Part shown: positions 1 to 6,802 of the stretch, one piece after another
Layout: each line of letters opens with the position of its first letter
Numbering within the stretch: position 1 is the first letter of the stretch
From: Cellulomonas sp.
GTDB lineage: Bacteria; Actinomycetota; Actinomycetes; Actinomycetales; Cellulomonadaceae
DNA: 26,974 nucleotides
Reading direction: 5' to 3'
Assembly (NCBI GenBank): GCA_027451305.1
Contig: DAIDJQ010000162.1
Coordinates: 1 to 26,974 of the forward strand
The notes under the pieces: generated by a model
Seen by the model: only the letters and a program-made list of their open reading frames with translations
Told to the model about the DNA's origin: nothing
Databases searched by the model: none
Translations under genes and position numbers: made by a program

Positions 1-134
1 CGCTCGTGGCCGAGGACATCGCCGACGCGATCGCGTGGAGCCTGTCCCGGCCGGAGCACGTGAACGTCGACCTGCTCGTCGTGCGCCCGCGGGCGCAGGC
101 CAACAACACGACGACCGCGCGCACCGGCGTCTGA
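1..134 (+). CDS. Short-chain dehydrogenase/reductase, C-terminal end (partial)
   Basis: Only the last 43 residues are present; the reading frame begins at base 3 and stops at TGA 132-134. The tail reads as the end of an NAD(P)-dependent SDR oxidoreductase of the YdfG/serine-3-dehydrogenase type. The segment AEDIADAIAWSLSRPEHVNV followed by a VRP-x-x-QA ending is characteristic of that subgroup: an alpha helix, the short strand with HVN, then a C-terminal tail ending at the subunit interface. The catalytic Ser-Tyr-Lys part lies outside the window, so the substrate cannot be inferred. It converges on poxB, with a strong hairpin between the two. Confidence 0.75.
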   Translation, partial: LVAEDIADAIAWSLSRPEHVNVDLLVVRPRAQANNTTTARTGV

Positions 135-146
135 CGTCGGAGCGGA

Positions 147-179
147 ACGGCCCCGCAGCGGTGGTCGCTGCGGGGCCGT
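147..179. terminator. Bidirectional terminator hairpin between SDR gene and poxB
   Basis: Bases 147-160 are perfectly complementary to 166-179: a 14-bp G+C-rich stem with a 5-base loop (GTGGT). It lies 13 bases after the SDR stop and 19 bases after the poxB stop on the other strand. There is no T-tract on either side, as is usual for high-GC actinobacterial terminators. The symmetry and the convergent flanking genes support a shared terminator. Confidence 0.85.
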
Positions 180-197
180 CCTGCGGGTCGGGCCGGC

Positions 198-1919
198 TCA
201 GAACACCTGGCGCAGGTTGGCCCGCCCGAGGTCGAGCAGCTCGTCGCCGCGGCCGGACAGCAGGGTGCGCAGCGCGTACAGCGCGAAGCCCTTGGCCTGG
301 TCGAGCTTGATCGACGGCGGGATGGTCAGCTCCTGCCGCTCGGTGACCACGTCGACGAACGCCGGCCCGTCGTAGGCGAACGCCTCCTCCAGCGCCTTCC
401 GCAGGTCCGCCGACCGCTCCACCCGGAACGCCTTGAGCCCGGCGGCGGCCGCGATCCCGGCCAGGCTCGGGTTCTCCAGCCCGGTCGCGTTGGTGACGAA
501 CCCGGCCGCCTTCATCTCCAGCTCGACGAAGTTCAGCGACGAGTTGTTGAACACCACGATCTTCACCGGCAGCTTGTTCTGGGTGAACGTGAGCAGCTCG
601 CCGAGCAGCATCGCCACCCCGCCGTCGCCCGACATGGCCACCACCTGGCGCCCCGGGAACGCGGCCTGCGCACCGACGGCCTGCGGCAGCGCGTTGGCCA
701 TCGACCCGTGGATGAACGAGCCGATCAGCTTCCGGTCGCCGTTCATCGTCAGGTAGCGGGCGGCCCAGATCACCGGCGAGCCGACGTCGGGGATGAACAC
801 GGCGTCCTTGGACGCGATCTCGTCGATCAGCTTGGCCACGTACTGCGGGTGCAGCGGCTGGTCGCCCTTGCGGGGGGTGGCGAGGTCGTCGAGCTTGGTC
901 CGCGTGGTGCGGTAGTGGGCCAGGGAGTCGTCCAGGTGCGAACGGTCCGGCTTCCTGGCCAGCAGCGGCAGCAGCGCGTCGACGGTCTCCTTGACGTCCC
1001 CGGTCAGGCCGAGGGCGAGCGGCACGCGGCGGCCGAGGCGCTCCCCGCGGACGTCCACCTGGATCACGGTGGCCTTCTCGGGCAGGAACGGCCGGTACGG
1101 GAAGTCGGTGCCGAGCATCAGCAGGGTGTCGCACGCCTCGAGCGCCCGGTAGCCGGAGGCGAAGCCGAGCAGACCGGTCATGCCGACGTCGAACGGGTTG
1201 TCGTGCTCGATGAACTGCTTGGACCGCAGCGTGTGCACGATCGGCGCGCCGAGCCGGTCCGCCAGCGCGACCACCTGGTCGTGGGCGCCCTCCGCACCCG
1301 CACCCGCCAGGATCGTCACCTTCGAGCCCCGGGCGATCAGCGCCGCCGCCTGCTCGAGCTCGGCGGCGGACGGCAGCACCCGCGGGTGGGTCGCGCGCAC
1401 GGCGGTCACCGTGGCGTCCACCGCGTCGGCCAGCGCGACGTCGCCGGGGATGACGACGACGGCCACGCCCTTCTTCTCCAGCGCGGTCTGGATCGCGGTG
1501 CGCAGGATGCGCGGCATCTGGGTCGGCGAGGACGCGTACTCCGAGTACACCGAGCACTCGCGGAACAGCTCCTGCGGGTGGGTCTCCTGGAAGTAGCCGC
1601 TGCCGATCTCCGAGGTGGGGATGTGCGCCGCGATGGCCAGCACCGGTGCGCCCGACCGCTGCGCGTCGAACAGGCCGTTGATCAGGTGCAGGTTGCCCGG
1701 GCCGGCGCTGCCGACGCACACGGCCAGCTCGCCGGTCAGCGCCGCCTCGGCACCGGCGGCGAACGCCGCTGCCTCTTCGTGGCGCACGTGCACCCAGTCG
1801 ATCCCGGAGCCGCGCAGCGCGTCGGTGAAGCCGTTGAGCGAGTCCCCGGGGATGCCGTAGACGCGCTTGACGCCGGCCGCGACGAGCGTGTCGACCATGT
1901 TCTTGGCGACGGTGACCAT
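198..1919 (-). CDS. poxB: Pyruvate dehydrogenase (quinone)/pyruvate oxidase-like ThDP enzyme
   Basis: A 573-residue thiamine-diphosphate enzyme of the POX/acetolactate synthase fold. PoxB decarboxylates pyruvate to acetate and CO2 and passes electrons through FAD to membrane quinone. Visible in sequence: an N-terminal Pyr domain with the ThDP-activating Glu in VRHEEAAAFAAGAEA (about residues 46-60); a central FAD/Rossmann-like domain (about 185-340); and a C-terminal PP domain with the Mg-ThDP motif MSGDGGVAM (about 429-437) running to the Asn pair VVFNNSSL. The length matches the family (570-580). The ATG at 1919 is preceded by an AAGGA ribosome site. tetR lies 49 bases upstream on the same strand, so the two are probably co-transcribed. 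An acetolactate-synthase-like activity is possible but less likely given the PoxB-like GIPGDSLNG start. Confidence 0.88.
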   Translation of the reverse strand: MVTVAKNMVDTLVAAGVKRVYGIPGDSLNGFTDALRGSGIDWVHVRHEEAAAFAAGAEAALTGELAVCVGSAGPGNLHLINGLFDAQRSGAPVLAIAAHIPTSEIGSGYFQETHPQELFRECSVYSEYASSPTQMPRILRTAIQTALEKKGVAVVVIPGDVALADAVDATVTAVRATHPRVLPSAAELEQAAALIARGSKVTILAGAGAEGAHDQVVALADRLGAPIVHTLRSKQFIEHDNPFDVGMTGLLGFASGYRALEACDTLLMLGTDFPYRPFLPEKATVIQVDVRGERLGRRVPLALGLTGDVKETVDALLPLLARKPDRSHLDDSLAHYRTTRTKLDDLATPRKGDQPLHPQYVAKLIDEIASKDAVFIPDVGSPVIWAARYLTMNGDRKLIGSFIHGSMANALPQAVGAQAAFPGRQVVAMSGDGGVAMLLGELLTFTQNKLPVKIVVFNNSSLNFVELEMKAAGFVTNATGLENPSLAGIAAAAGLKAFRVERSADLRKALEEAFAYDGPAFVDVVTERQELTIPPSIKLDQAKGFALYALRTLLSGRGDELLDLGRANLRQVF

Positions 1920-1968
1920 GTGTCCTTCTTCGTGGAGTGGGGGTGGGGGACGAGGTGCGGAGGAGCGG

Positions 1969-2562
1969 TCAGGGCATGGCGACGGCCGGCCAGACGAGGG
2001 CGCACACCTGTTCGGCGAGGTCGTCGCCGAGGTCGGTGTGCCCCCAGATCAACCGGTAGTAGGCAGGGGCGAAGAGGGTGTCGGTGACGAGCCCGGTGTC
2101 GGTGCCGGGGCGGACGACGCCGGTCGCGATGCCTCGTTCGAGGTGGTGGATCGCGGCGCGACGGCGCGGCTCGAGCCACTGGTCGAGCATCGCGGCGGCG
2201 ACCTCGTGCTCGGTGATCGAGGCAGCCATGAGCTGGCGCAGCAGCATGCCGGCCGAGGTGTCGCGCAGCAGGTGCACCAGCGCGTCGACCTGTGCCGTCA
2301 GCGCGGCGCGCACCGGCAGGTCGTCGTCGAACTCGATGCTCTCGTGGAAGTGCTCCAGGAGACCCTCGGCCAGGACGGCGGCGGCGTTGGGCCACCACCG
2401 GTAGACGGTGGTGCGGGACACGCCGGCGCGGGCGGCGATCGCGTCCATCGTCGGCAGCGACCCGCCGGCCAGCGCGAGGTCGGCGGCGGCCTGCAGGATC
2501 GCGGTACGCCGCTGCTGCGACCGGGGGCGGCCGGGCCGGCCGACCTCCGCATTACTGGACAC
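1969..2562 (-). CDS. TetR/AcrR family transcriptional regulator
   Basis: From the chosen GTG at 2562 the protein has 197 residues, typical for TetR repressors. The N-terminal DNA-binding domain is clear: a basic GRPGRPRSQQRR stretch, helix 1 (ILQAAADLAL), then the helix-turn-helix around residues 36-56 (TMDAIAARAGVSRTTVYRWW). The rest is a helical ligand-binding region with a C-terminal TetR_C-like half that does not reveal the ligand. The frame stays open further upstream, but TATAGT placed 7 bases before this GTG favours a leaderless start here; a GTG at 2571 is the other candidate. It is the first gene of a unit with poxB and diverges from the PAP2 genes, so poxB and itself are the likeliest targets. 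Confidence 0.85.
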   Translation of the reverse strand: MSSNAEVGRPGRPRSQQRRTAILQAAADLALAGGSLPTMDAIAARAGVSRTTVYRWWPNAAAVLAEGLLEHFHESIEFDDDLPVRAALTAQVDALVHLLRDTSAGMLLRQLMAASITEHEVAAAMLDQWLEPRRRAAIHHLERGIATGVVRPGTDTGLVTDTLFAPAYYRLIWGHTDLGDDLAEQVCALVWPAVAMP

Positions 2563-2575
2563 GGTGTTCACTATA
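2562..2575 (-). promoter_or_regulatory. Leaderless -10 element of tetR with an overlapping short palindrome
   Basis: On the minus strand TATAGT (2575-2570) is followed by 7 bases and then the GTG at 2562, so transcription would begin at or next to the start codon. ACACCGTGT, a 9-base palindrome with a central C, overlaps this point (minus strand, about 2567-2559) and could be an autoregulatory operator. No convincing -35 is seen. Confidence 0.5.
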
Positions 2576-2825
2576 TCCCTGGACGGGGACCAACGTCCTG
2601 TGTCGTGCACCACTCGTGCCCGCAGGACGGACCCGGACGTCGACGCGCGCACGCTGGTCGGTCAGCCGGGTCGCCTCGTGGACGGACGTCGCCACCGGCG
2701 TCGCCTCGTCGTCGTGGCCCGGGTCGGGCCGCTGCCCGTCGCACCCTGTCCACGGACGGGATCGACGTCGCGTGGACGTCGGGGCGGGCGCGCCCGTTCA
2801 CCGCGCGGGCCACGTGGGCCGCCCA

Positions 2826-2831
2826 TACCGT
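2826..2831 (+). promoter_or_regulatory. Leaderless -10 element of first PAP2 gene
   Basis: TACCGT is followed by 6 bases (GCAGGG) and the ATG at 2838. The GCAGGG directly abuts the ATG and is too close to act as a ribosome site, which supports a leaderless start. The rest of the 260-base divergent gap (about 2576-2825) shows only scattered GACGTC words and no gene. Confidence 0.5.
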
Positions 2832-2837
2832 GCAGGG

Positions 2838-3566
2838 ATGAGCGCCACCTGGTCCCGTCGCCGGCGGCTGCTGCGTGCCGTCGGGCTGTCGCTGGCGTTC
2901 GGCGTCCCGGTGGCCGTGCTCGGGTTCGCGGTTCGTGTCGGCGTGCCGGCCGTGATCCGGCTCGACGAGGCCGCGATCCGGGCCGCCACCCCCGCCGCGC
3001 AGACCCACGCCACCCTGCGTGCCGTGCTGCTCGCCGGGCAGGCGGCCTTCCAGCCGACGTGGGTGAACGCCGCCGTGGCACTGGTGTGCCTGTGGGCGTG
3101 GCGGCGGCGCAGGCTCGGCCCCCGCGCCCTGTGGGCGATCGTCACCGTGCTCCTGGGCTGGGGTCTCAGCAACCTGGTGAAGGTGCTGGTGGGCCGAGCG
3201 CGGCCGGTCGTCCAGCACGCGGTCGACCATGCGCCGGGGTACAGCTTCCCGTCCGGGCACACGACCGGCATCACGGTCGCCGCCATCGTGCTGCTGGTGC
3301 TCCTGCAGCCCCTGCTGCGGCAGCGCGGCCGCACGGTCGGCGTGGTGCTGGCGGTCGCGGCGGCGCTGCTCGTCGGCCTGGACCGGGTGCTCCTCGGCGC
3401 GCACTTCCCCTCCGACGTGCTCGGGGGCTACCTGCTCGGTGCCGCGGTCGCAGCCGGCTCGGCGCTCGGCTACCTGGGCCGGCCTCCCGCGGCACCCGCT
3501 CCCGGCGAGATCGGGACGGTCCCGGCCTCGTCCGACGTGCGACCGACCCGGAAGGACCCGTCATGA
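2838..3566 (+). CDS. PAP2-family membrane phosphatase (lipid phosphatase-like)
   Basis: A 242-residue membrane protein with an Arg-rich N-terminus followed by about five or six hydrophobic segments. All three PAP2 phosphatase motifs are visible: KVLVGRARP (K-x6-RP), SFPSGHT (PSGH), and DRVLLGAHFPSD, in which the usual Ser of S-R-x5-H-x3-D is Asp but the catalytic Arg, His and Asp are kept. Family members dephosphorylate phosphatidic acid, undecaprenyl diphosphate or phosphatidylglycerophosphate at the outer membrane face; the substrate here is unknown. Its stop overlaps the next gene's start by 4 bases (ATGA), so the two are translationally coupled. Confidence 0.85.
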   Translation: MSATWSRRRRLLRAVGLSLAFGVPVAVLGFAVRVGVPAVIRLDEAAIRAATPAAQTHATLRAVLLAGQAAFQPTWVNAAVALVCLWAWRRRRLGPRALWAIVTVLLGWGLSNLVKVLVGRARPVVQHAVDHAPGYSFPSGHTTGITVAAIVLLVLLQPLLRQRGRTVGVVLAVAAALLVGLDRVLLGAHFPSDVLGGYLLGAAVAAGSALGYLGRPPAAPAPGEIGTVPASSDVRPTRKDPS

Positions 3567-4486
3567 GCGCCCGGACCCGGTACGAGCTCGATCGTTCCGC
3601 GCCGAGAGTGGGCCAGGCCGCCCGGGACGCCCTCGTCCGGGCGGCGCTTCCCGCCGTGCTCCTCTTCGGGGTGGTCCTGGGGCTCGGTCTCCTGATCACC
3701 GGACCGCTGCACGGGGTGCCCTCGGAGCAGGCGCTGAGCCGCTCTCTCGCCGACGGCCGCACGCCGACGATGAACACCCTCACCAGCTACGGCTCCCTGG
3801 CCGGCAGCACCCTCGTCATCGCCGTCGCCACCCTGCTCGCGTTCCTGCTGCTGTGGTGGGGCACCAGGCAGTGGTGGTCCGCGCTGGTGCCCGCCATCGC
3901 CGTGGCGCTCGAGCTGGTCGTGTTCCTGGCCGCCTCGCTGGTCGTCGGCCGCCCCCGGCCGGACGTCCCGCGCCTGGACCAGGCGCCGCCCACCTCCAGC
4001 TACCCCAGCGGCCACACCGGGGCCGCCACCGCCCTGTGGCTCAGCGTCGCGCTGCTGGCCCAGCGGATCCGCACCACCTGGGTGCGCGTGCTGGTGACCG
4101 TCGTGTGCGTGCTGGTCCCGCTCGCCGTCGCCTTCTCGCGGGTGTACCGCGGGATGCACAACGCGACGGACGTGGCCGCCGGCTTCCTCAACGGCGCGGT
4201 CTGCGCCGGCCTGGCGTACGGGTACCTGCGCCGCGACACCACGGGCTCGGCGGCGTCCGAGCCTGCGGGGAGCCGGCTCGCCACCGGCCTTCGGTCCGGG
4301 CTCGGCACGGCGCCGACCCCGGCGGGGACGTCCGGCCCGCGCACCACGTCCCCCGTCACCTCGGGCGGACCTGCGGCACGGCCGGGCGGCCGGCACGCTG
4401 CCGAGGCGCCGCTCCAGGGCGGCGCCGCACCGGGCCCGCACCTCCCCGGCGCGTCAGATCCGGGCGTACCGCGCCCGCGCGAATGA
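3563..4486 (+). CDS. Second PAP2-family membrane phosphatase with disordered C-terminal tail
   Basis: 307 residues. The membrane domain occupies about residues 25-232. PAP2 motifs: SLVVGRPRP at motif 1, with Ser at the position normally Lys; SYPSGHT at motif 2; and SRVYRGMHNATD at motif 3, fully canonical. After YGYLRRDTT the last 70 or so residues are a Ser/Thr/Pro/Gly/Ala-rich, probably disordered tail. The ATG overlaps the upstream PAP2 stop and has GAAGGAC as ribosome site. The final 33 bases run tail-to-tail into the opposite-strand DUF1206 gene. Likely an undecaprenyl-diphosphate or lipid phosphatase, by family only. Confidence 0.82.
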   Translation: MSARTRYELDRSAPRVGQAARDALVRAALPAVLLFGVVLGLGLLITGPLHGVPSEQALSRSLADGRTPTMNTLTSYGSLAGSTLVIAVATLLAFLLLWWGTRQWWSALVPAIAVALELVVFLAASLVVGRPRPDVPRLDQAPPTSSYPSGHTGAATALWLSVALLAQRIRTTWVRVLVTVVCVLVPLAVAFSRVYRGMHNATDVAAGFLNGAVCAGLAYGYLRRDTTGSAASEPAGSRLATGLRSGLGTAPTPAGTSGPRTTSPVTSGGPAARPGGRHAAEAPLQGGAAPGPHLPGASDPGVPRPRE

Positions 4487-5227
4487 GTAGACGCCGTACG
4501 CCGCGAGGCCGACCGCCACCAGCGCGAGCAGCACCCGGCCGAGCGGCAGCGCGAGGAGGGTGCGCAGCGCACCGTCGAGCCCCTTGGCCTTGCTCGGGTC
4601 GGCGGTGACGGCGGCGGACACGAAGAGCCCGCCGACCAGGACGAGCGCGATGCCCTTGGCGACGTAGCCGAGCCGGCCTGCCCGCAACACCCACTCGCTC
4701 GGGTGCTCGCGCAGGTCGCTCAGGAACGTCTTCCGCCAGCCCTTGGCGACGTGGTAGACCCCGACGCCGACGACCAGCAGACCGATCGCCCCCACCAGCA
4801 GCCGGCCCGCGGGGTGCGCCATCAGCGACGCGGCCGTGCCGGCCGACTGCTGGTTGCCGCTGGTCGCCGAGCCGTGCAGCACGGTGAACGTGGTCCAGGC
4901 CAGCGCGAGGTACACCGCGGCCTTCGCCGCCGGCCGCACGCGGTCCTTGCCGACGTGTGCCGCGACCTCCGCCACCTGCCACACGCCGAGCAGCACGAAC
5001 CCGATCAGCAGCACCCAGAGCAGCGCCTTCCCGACCGCGGTCGCAGCGAGCGCCCCGAGGGCCCCGGTCTGGTCGGCGGTCGCCGCGTGGCCCAGGACGA
5101 GCTGCAGCGCCAGCCAGCCCAGCAGCAGGTGCAGCACGCCGCTCGCGGCGTAGCCCAGGCGTGCACCGTTCTCGATGACGGGATGGTTCCCGGCCCGGAC
5201 GGCCGACGAGCGCAGGGTGTGGTCCAT
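4454..5227 (-). CDS. DUF1206 integral membrane protein
   Basis: 257 residues, six predicted membrane segments arranged as three two-helix repeats. Each repeat begins with a similar block: GARLGYAASGVLHLLLG near residue 20, AKAAVYLALAWTTFTVLHG near 105, and GRLGYVAKGIALVLVGG near 190. This threefold repeat and the length are typical of DUF1206, an actinobacterial/cyanobacterial family of unknown function. The ATG at 5227 lacks a clear ribosome site and has GATCCT 7 bases upstream. Its 3' end overlaps the PAP2 gene by 33 bases on the other strand. No function is assigned. Confidence 0.85.
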   Translation of the reverse strand: MDHTLRSSAVRAGNHPVIENGARLGYAASGVLHLLLGWLALQLVLGHAATADQTGALGALAATAVGKALLWVLLIGFVLLGVWQVAEVAAHVGKDRVRPAAKAAVYLALAWTTFTVLHGSATSGNQQSAGTAASLMAHPAGRLLVGAIGLLVVGVGVYHVAKGWRKTFLSDLREHPSEWVLRAGRLGYVAKGIALVLVGGLFVSAAVTADPSKAKGLDGALRTLLALPLGRVLLALVAVGLAAYGVYSFARARYARI

Positions 5228-5234
5228 GAGGCTC

Positions 5235-5240
5235 AGGATC
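5235..5240 (-). promoter_or_regulatory. Putative leaderless -10 of DUF1206 gene
   Basis: Minus-strand GATCCT is followed by 7 bases and the ATG at 5227. It matches only the NANNNT core, so it is weaker than the other sites in this window. Confidence 0.35.
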
Positions 5241-5295
5241 GCTCGCCGCGTCCCGGGCCGCGCGGGGAGGTGACCTGGCCGCGGCGCACGACCCC

Positions 5296-5301
5296 TACCC
5301 T
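5296..5301 (+). promoter_or_regulatory. Leaderless -10 of phosphoribosyltransferase gene
   Basis: TACCCT is followed by 6 bases (GTGCCG) and GTG at 5308. The spacing selects 5308 rather than the in-frame GTG at 5302, which directly abuts the hexamer. Confidence 0.55.
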
Positions 5302-5307
5302 GTGCCG

Positions 5308-5823
5308 GTGACGATCGGGGAGAGCGCGCCGGCCCAGGGGCTGCCGGAGGTGCGCGAGGTGCTGGGCTGGGAGCTGTTCGGCACGGCCGTCCGCGAGCTG
5401 GCGCAGGCGGTGGTGGACTCCGGGTTCCGGCCGGACGTCGTGGTGGCGGTGGCGCGCGGCGGGCTGCCGCCGGGCGGTGCGCTCGCCTACGCCCTGGGCA
5501 CCAAGGCCGTGGGCACGCTCAACGTCGAGTTCTACACGGGGGTCGACGAGCGCCTGGCGGCGCCGGCGGTGCTGCCGCCGCTGCTGGACACCTCCGCGCT
5601 GCACGGGCTGCGTGCGCTGGTCGTCGACGACGTGGCCGACACCGGCGAGACGCTGTCCTTGGTCCGGAACCTGGTCGCGGAGCACTGCGAGCAGGCTCGG
5701 ACGGCGGTGCTCTATGCCAAGCCGCGGTCCGTCGTGGACCCGGACTACGTCTGGCGCCGCACGGACCGCTGGATCACGTTCCCCTGGTCGGCGCAGCCGC
5801 CGGTCACACCGTCCGCGCGCTGA
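5308..5823 (+). CDS. Purine-type phosphoribosyltransferase
   Basis: 171 residues from the GTG at 5308. The PRPP-binding signature of type I phosphoribosyltransferases is plain: ALVVDDVADTGETL at about residues 102-115, with the acidic pair followed by the D-T-G-E-T phosphate loop. An upstream VAVARGGLPPG loop (about 47-57) supplies the PPi-binding segment. Size and motif spacing resemble xanthine/hypoxanthine-guanine phosphoribosyltransferases, which salvage purine bases with PRPP in the cytoplasm; the base specificity is not readable. The last 20 bases overlap the 3' end of the HAD gene on the opposite strand. Confidence 0.8.
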   Translation: MTIGESAPAQGLPEVREVLGWELFGTAVRELAQAVVDSGFRPDVVVAVARGGLPPGGALAYALGTKAVGTLNVEFYTGVDERLAAPAVLPPLLDTSALHGLRALVVDDVADTGETLSLVRNLVAEHCEQARTAVLYAKPRSVVDPDYVWRRTDRWITFPWSAQPPVTPSAR

Positions 5824-6487
5824 CGCCCAGCCGGTCGCCCGCTGCGGCGACGAGGTCGGCCGGCTCGGCGAGGACGGCGACCGCACCCGCGTCCTCCAGC
5901 TCGCCCGGCCGCGCGTAGCCCCAGCCGGCGCCGAGCGTGTCGATCCCGTGCACCCGCGCCCCCAGGACGTCGTGCTCGCGGTCGCCGACCATCAGGGTGC
6001 GGGCCGGGTCGAACCCGCCGGCGCCGAGGAACGCGAGGGCTTCGGCGATCACCGTCGCCTTCGAGGAGGGCACGTCGTCCGGCGGTGCGCCGAACACCCC
6101 GTCGAGGAGCGGGGTCAGCCCGAAGTGGTCGGCGATCGGCCGTGCGTACACGGTCGGCTTGGAGGTGGCGACCAGCAGCGTGACACCGGCGGCGCGCAAC
6201 GACCGGAGCACCTGCGGCACGCCGTCGAACACCGCGTTGTCGAACATGCCACCGCTGACGAAGAAGCGTCGGTAGGCGGCGATCGCCTCCGGGATGCGCT
6301 CGGCGGGCACGGCGTGCGCCAGGAAGGAGTCGACGATCGGGGGCCCGACGAACGTGCGCAGGGTCGCGCCGTCCGGTGCCGGCAGGCCGAGCGCGGCGTA
6401 GGCCGCGCGCGCCGAGGCGACGATCCCGGGGGCGGAGTCGGTGAGCGTCCCGTCGAGGTCGAGCAGCACGAGCGGCGCGGGCGTCAT
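5804..6487 (-). CDS. HAD-superfamily hydrolase, phosphoglycolate phosphatase-like
   Basis: 227 residues, a HAD subfamily IA phosphatase. Motif I is LLDLDGTLTDS with the nucleophile and acid Asp at residues 10 and 12. A helical cap follows (about 15-85), then motif II VATSKPT, motif III Lys in SSKATVI, and motif IV GDREHD, where the acidic residues hold Mg2+. The order and spacing match Gph/PpaX-like phosphatases acting on small phosphorylated metabolites. Phosphoglycolate is the family-level guess, not proven. The ATG at 6487 has no ribosome site but does have a leaderless-type hexamer. It diverges from ileS. Confidence 0.83.
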   Translation of the reverse strand: MTPAPLVLLDLDGTLTDSAPGIVASARAAYAALGLPAPDGATLRTFVGPPIVDSFLAHAVPAERIPEAIAAYRRFFVSGGMFDNAVFDGVPQVLRSLRAAGVTLLVATSKPTVYARPIADHFGLTPLLDGVFGAPPDDVPSSKATVIAEALAFLGAGGFDPARTLMVGDREHDVLGARVHGIDTLGAGWGYARPGELEDAGAVAVLAEPADLVAAAGDRLGVSARTV

Positions 6488-6493
6488 CCCACG

Positions 6494-6499
6494 ATTGTC
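6494..6499 (-). promoter_or_regulatory. Leaderless -10 of HAD gene
   Basis: Minus-strand GACAAT, then 6 bases (CGTGGG), then the ATG at 6487. The spacing is the same as at several other genes here. Confidence 0.45.
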
Positions 6500-6548
6500 G
6501 CAGCCCGGCGCGGGCCTCGGCCGACGGCCCGGCGCGGGCGCGCTGTCC

Positions 6549-6554
6549 TACACT
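6549..6554 (+). promoter_or_regulatory. -10 element of the ileS-folC operon
   Basis: TACACT matches TANNNT. Transcription would start near A6561, just before the first T-box stem, giving a leader of about 240 nt. No good -35 is recognisable. Confidence 0.6.
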
Positions 6555-6560
6555 CGGGGC

Positions 6561-6802
6561 ACAGGCGTCGACCCGGCCATCACCGGCGAGCCTCCGGAAG
6601 AACAGGGCCGCAGCCGCACCGTGACCCCCAGTAGAACCGGACGGGGCAGGCCCGTCACAGCCGCAGGCGAGCGGCCGGACCCTCCGGGGCCCGGCAAACG
6701 AGGTGGTACCGCGGTGCCGTCCGGCCGGTCCGGGCGTCGTCGTCCTCGTGGCCAGGAGTCGTCCGCACCCGCCCGGGTGCGTGCAACCAGGAGAGTCTCG
6801 CC
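6561..6802 (+). promoter_or_regulatory. Translational T-box riboswitch controlling ileS (tRNA-Ile sensing)
   Basis: The conserved T-box sequence AGGTGGTACCGCGGTGCC is at 6701-6718. The TGGT inside it (6704-6707) can pair with an ACCA 3' end, as in uncharged tRNA-Ile. CGGCA (6692-6696) and TGCCG (6715-6719) close the helix around it. Near the 5' end a short stem I carries the specifier ATC (6579-6581, Ile codon) in GGCCATCACCGGCGAGCC, resembling the compact stem I of actinobacterial ileS T-boxes. There is no U-rich terminator; the leader ends in a hairpin (about 6767-6782) next to the ribosome site AGGAG (6789-6793). This fits control of translation start rather than attenuation. The region accounts for the whole 315-base gap between the HAD gene and ileS. 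Confidence 0.92.

Noticed and set aside
2636..2780. Four GACGTC words in the tetR/PAP2 intergenic region, two of them 11 bases apart
   Set aside because: GACGTC is common by chance in DNA of this composition, and the spacing of the others is irregular.
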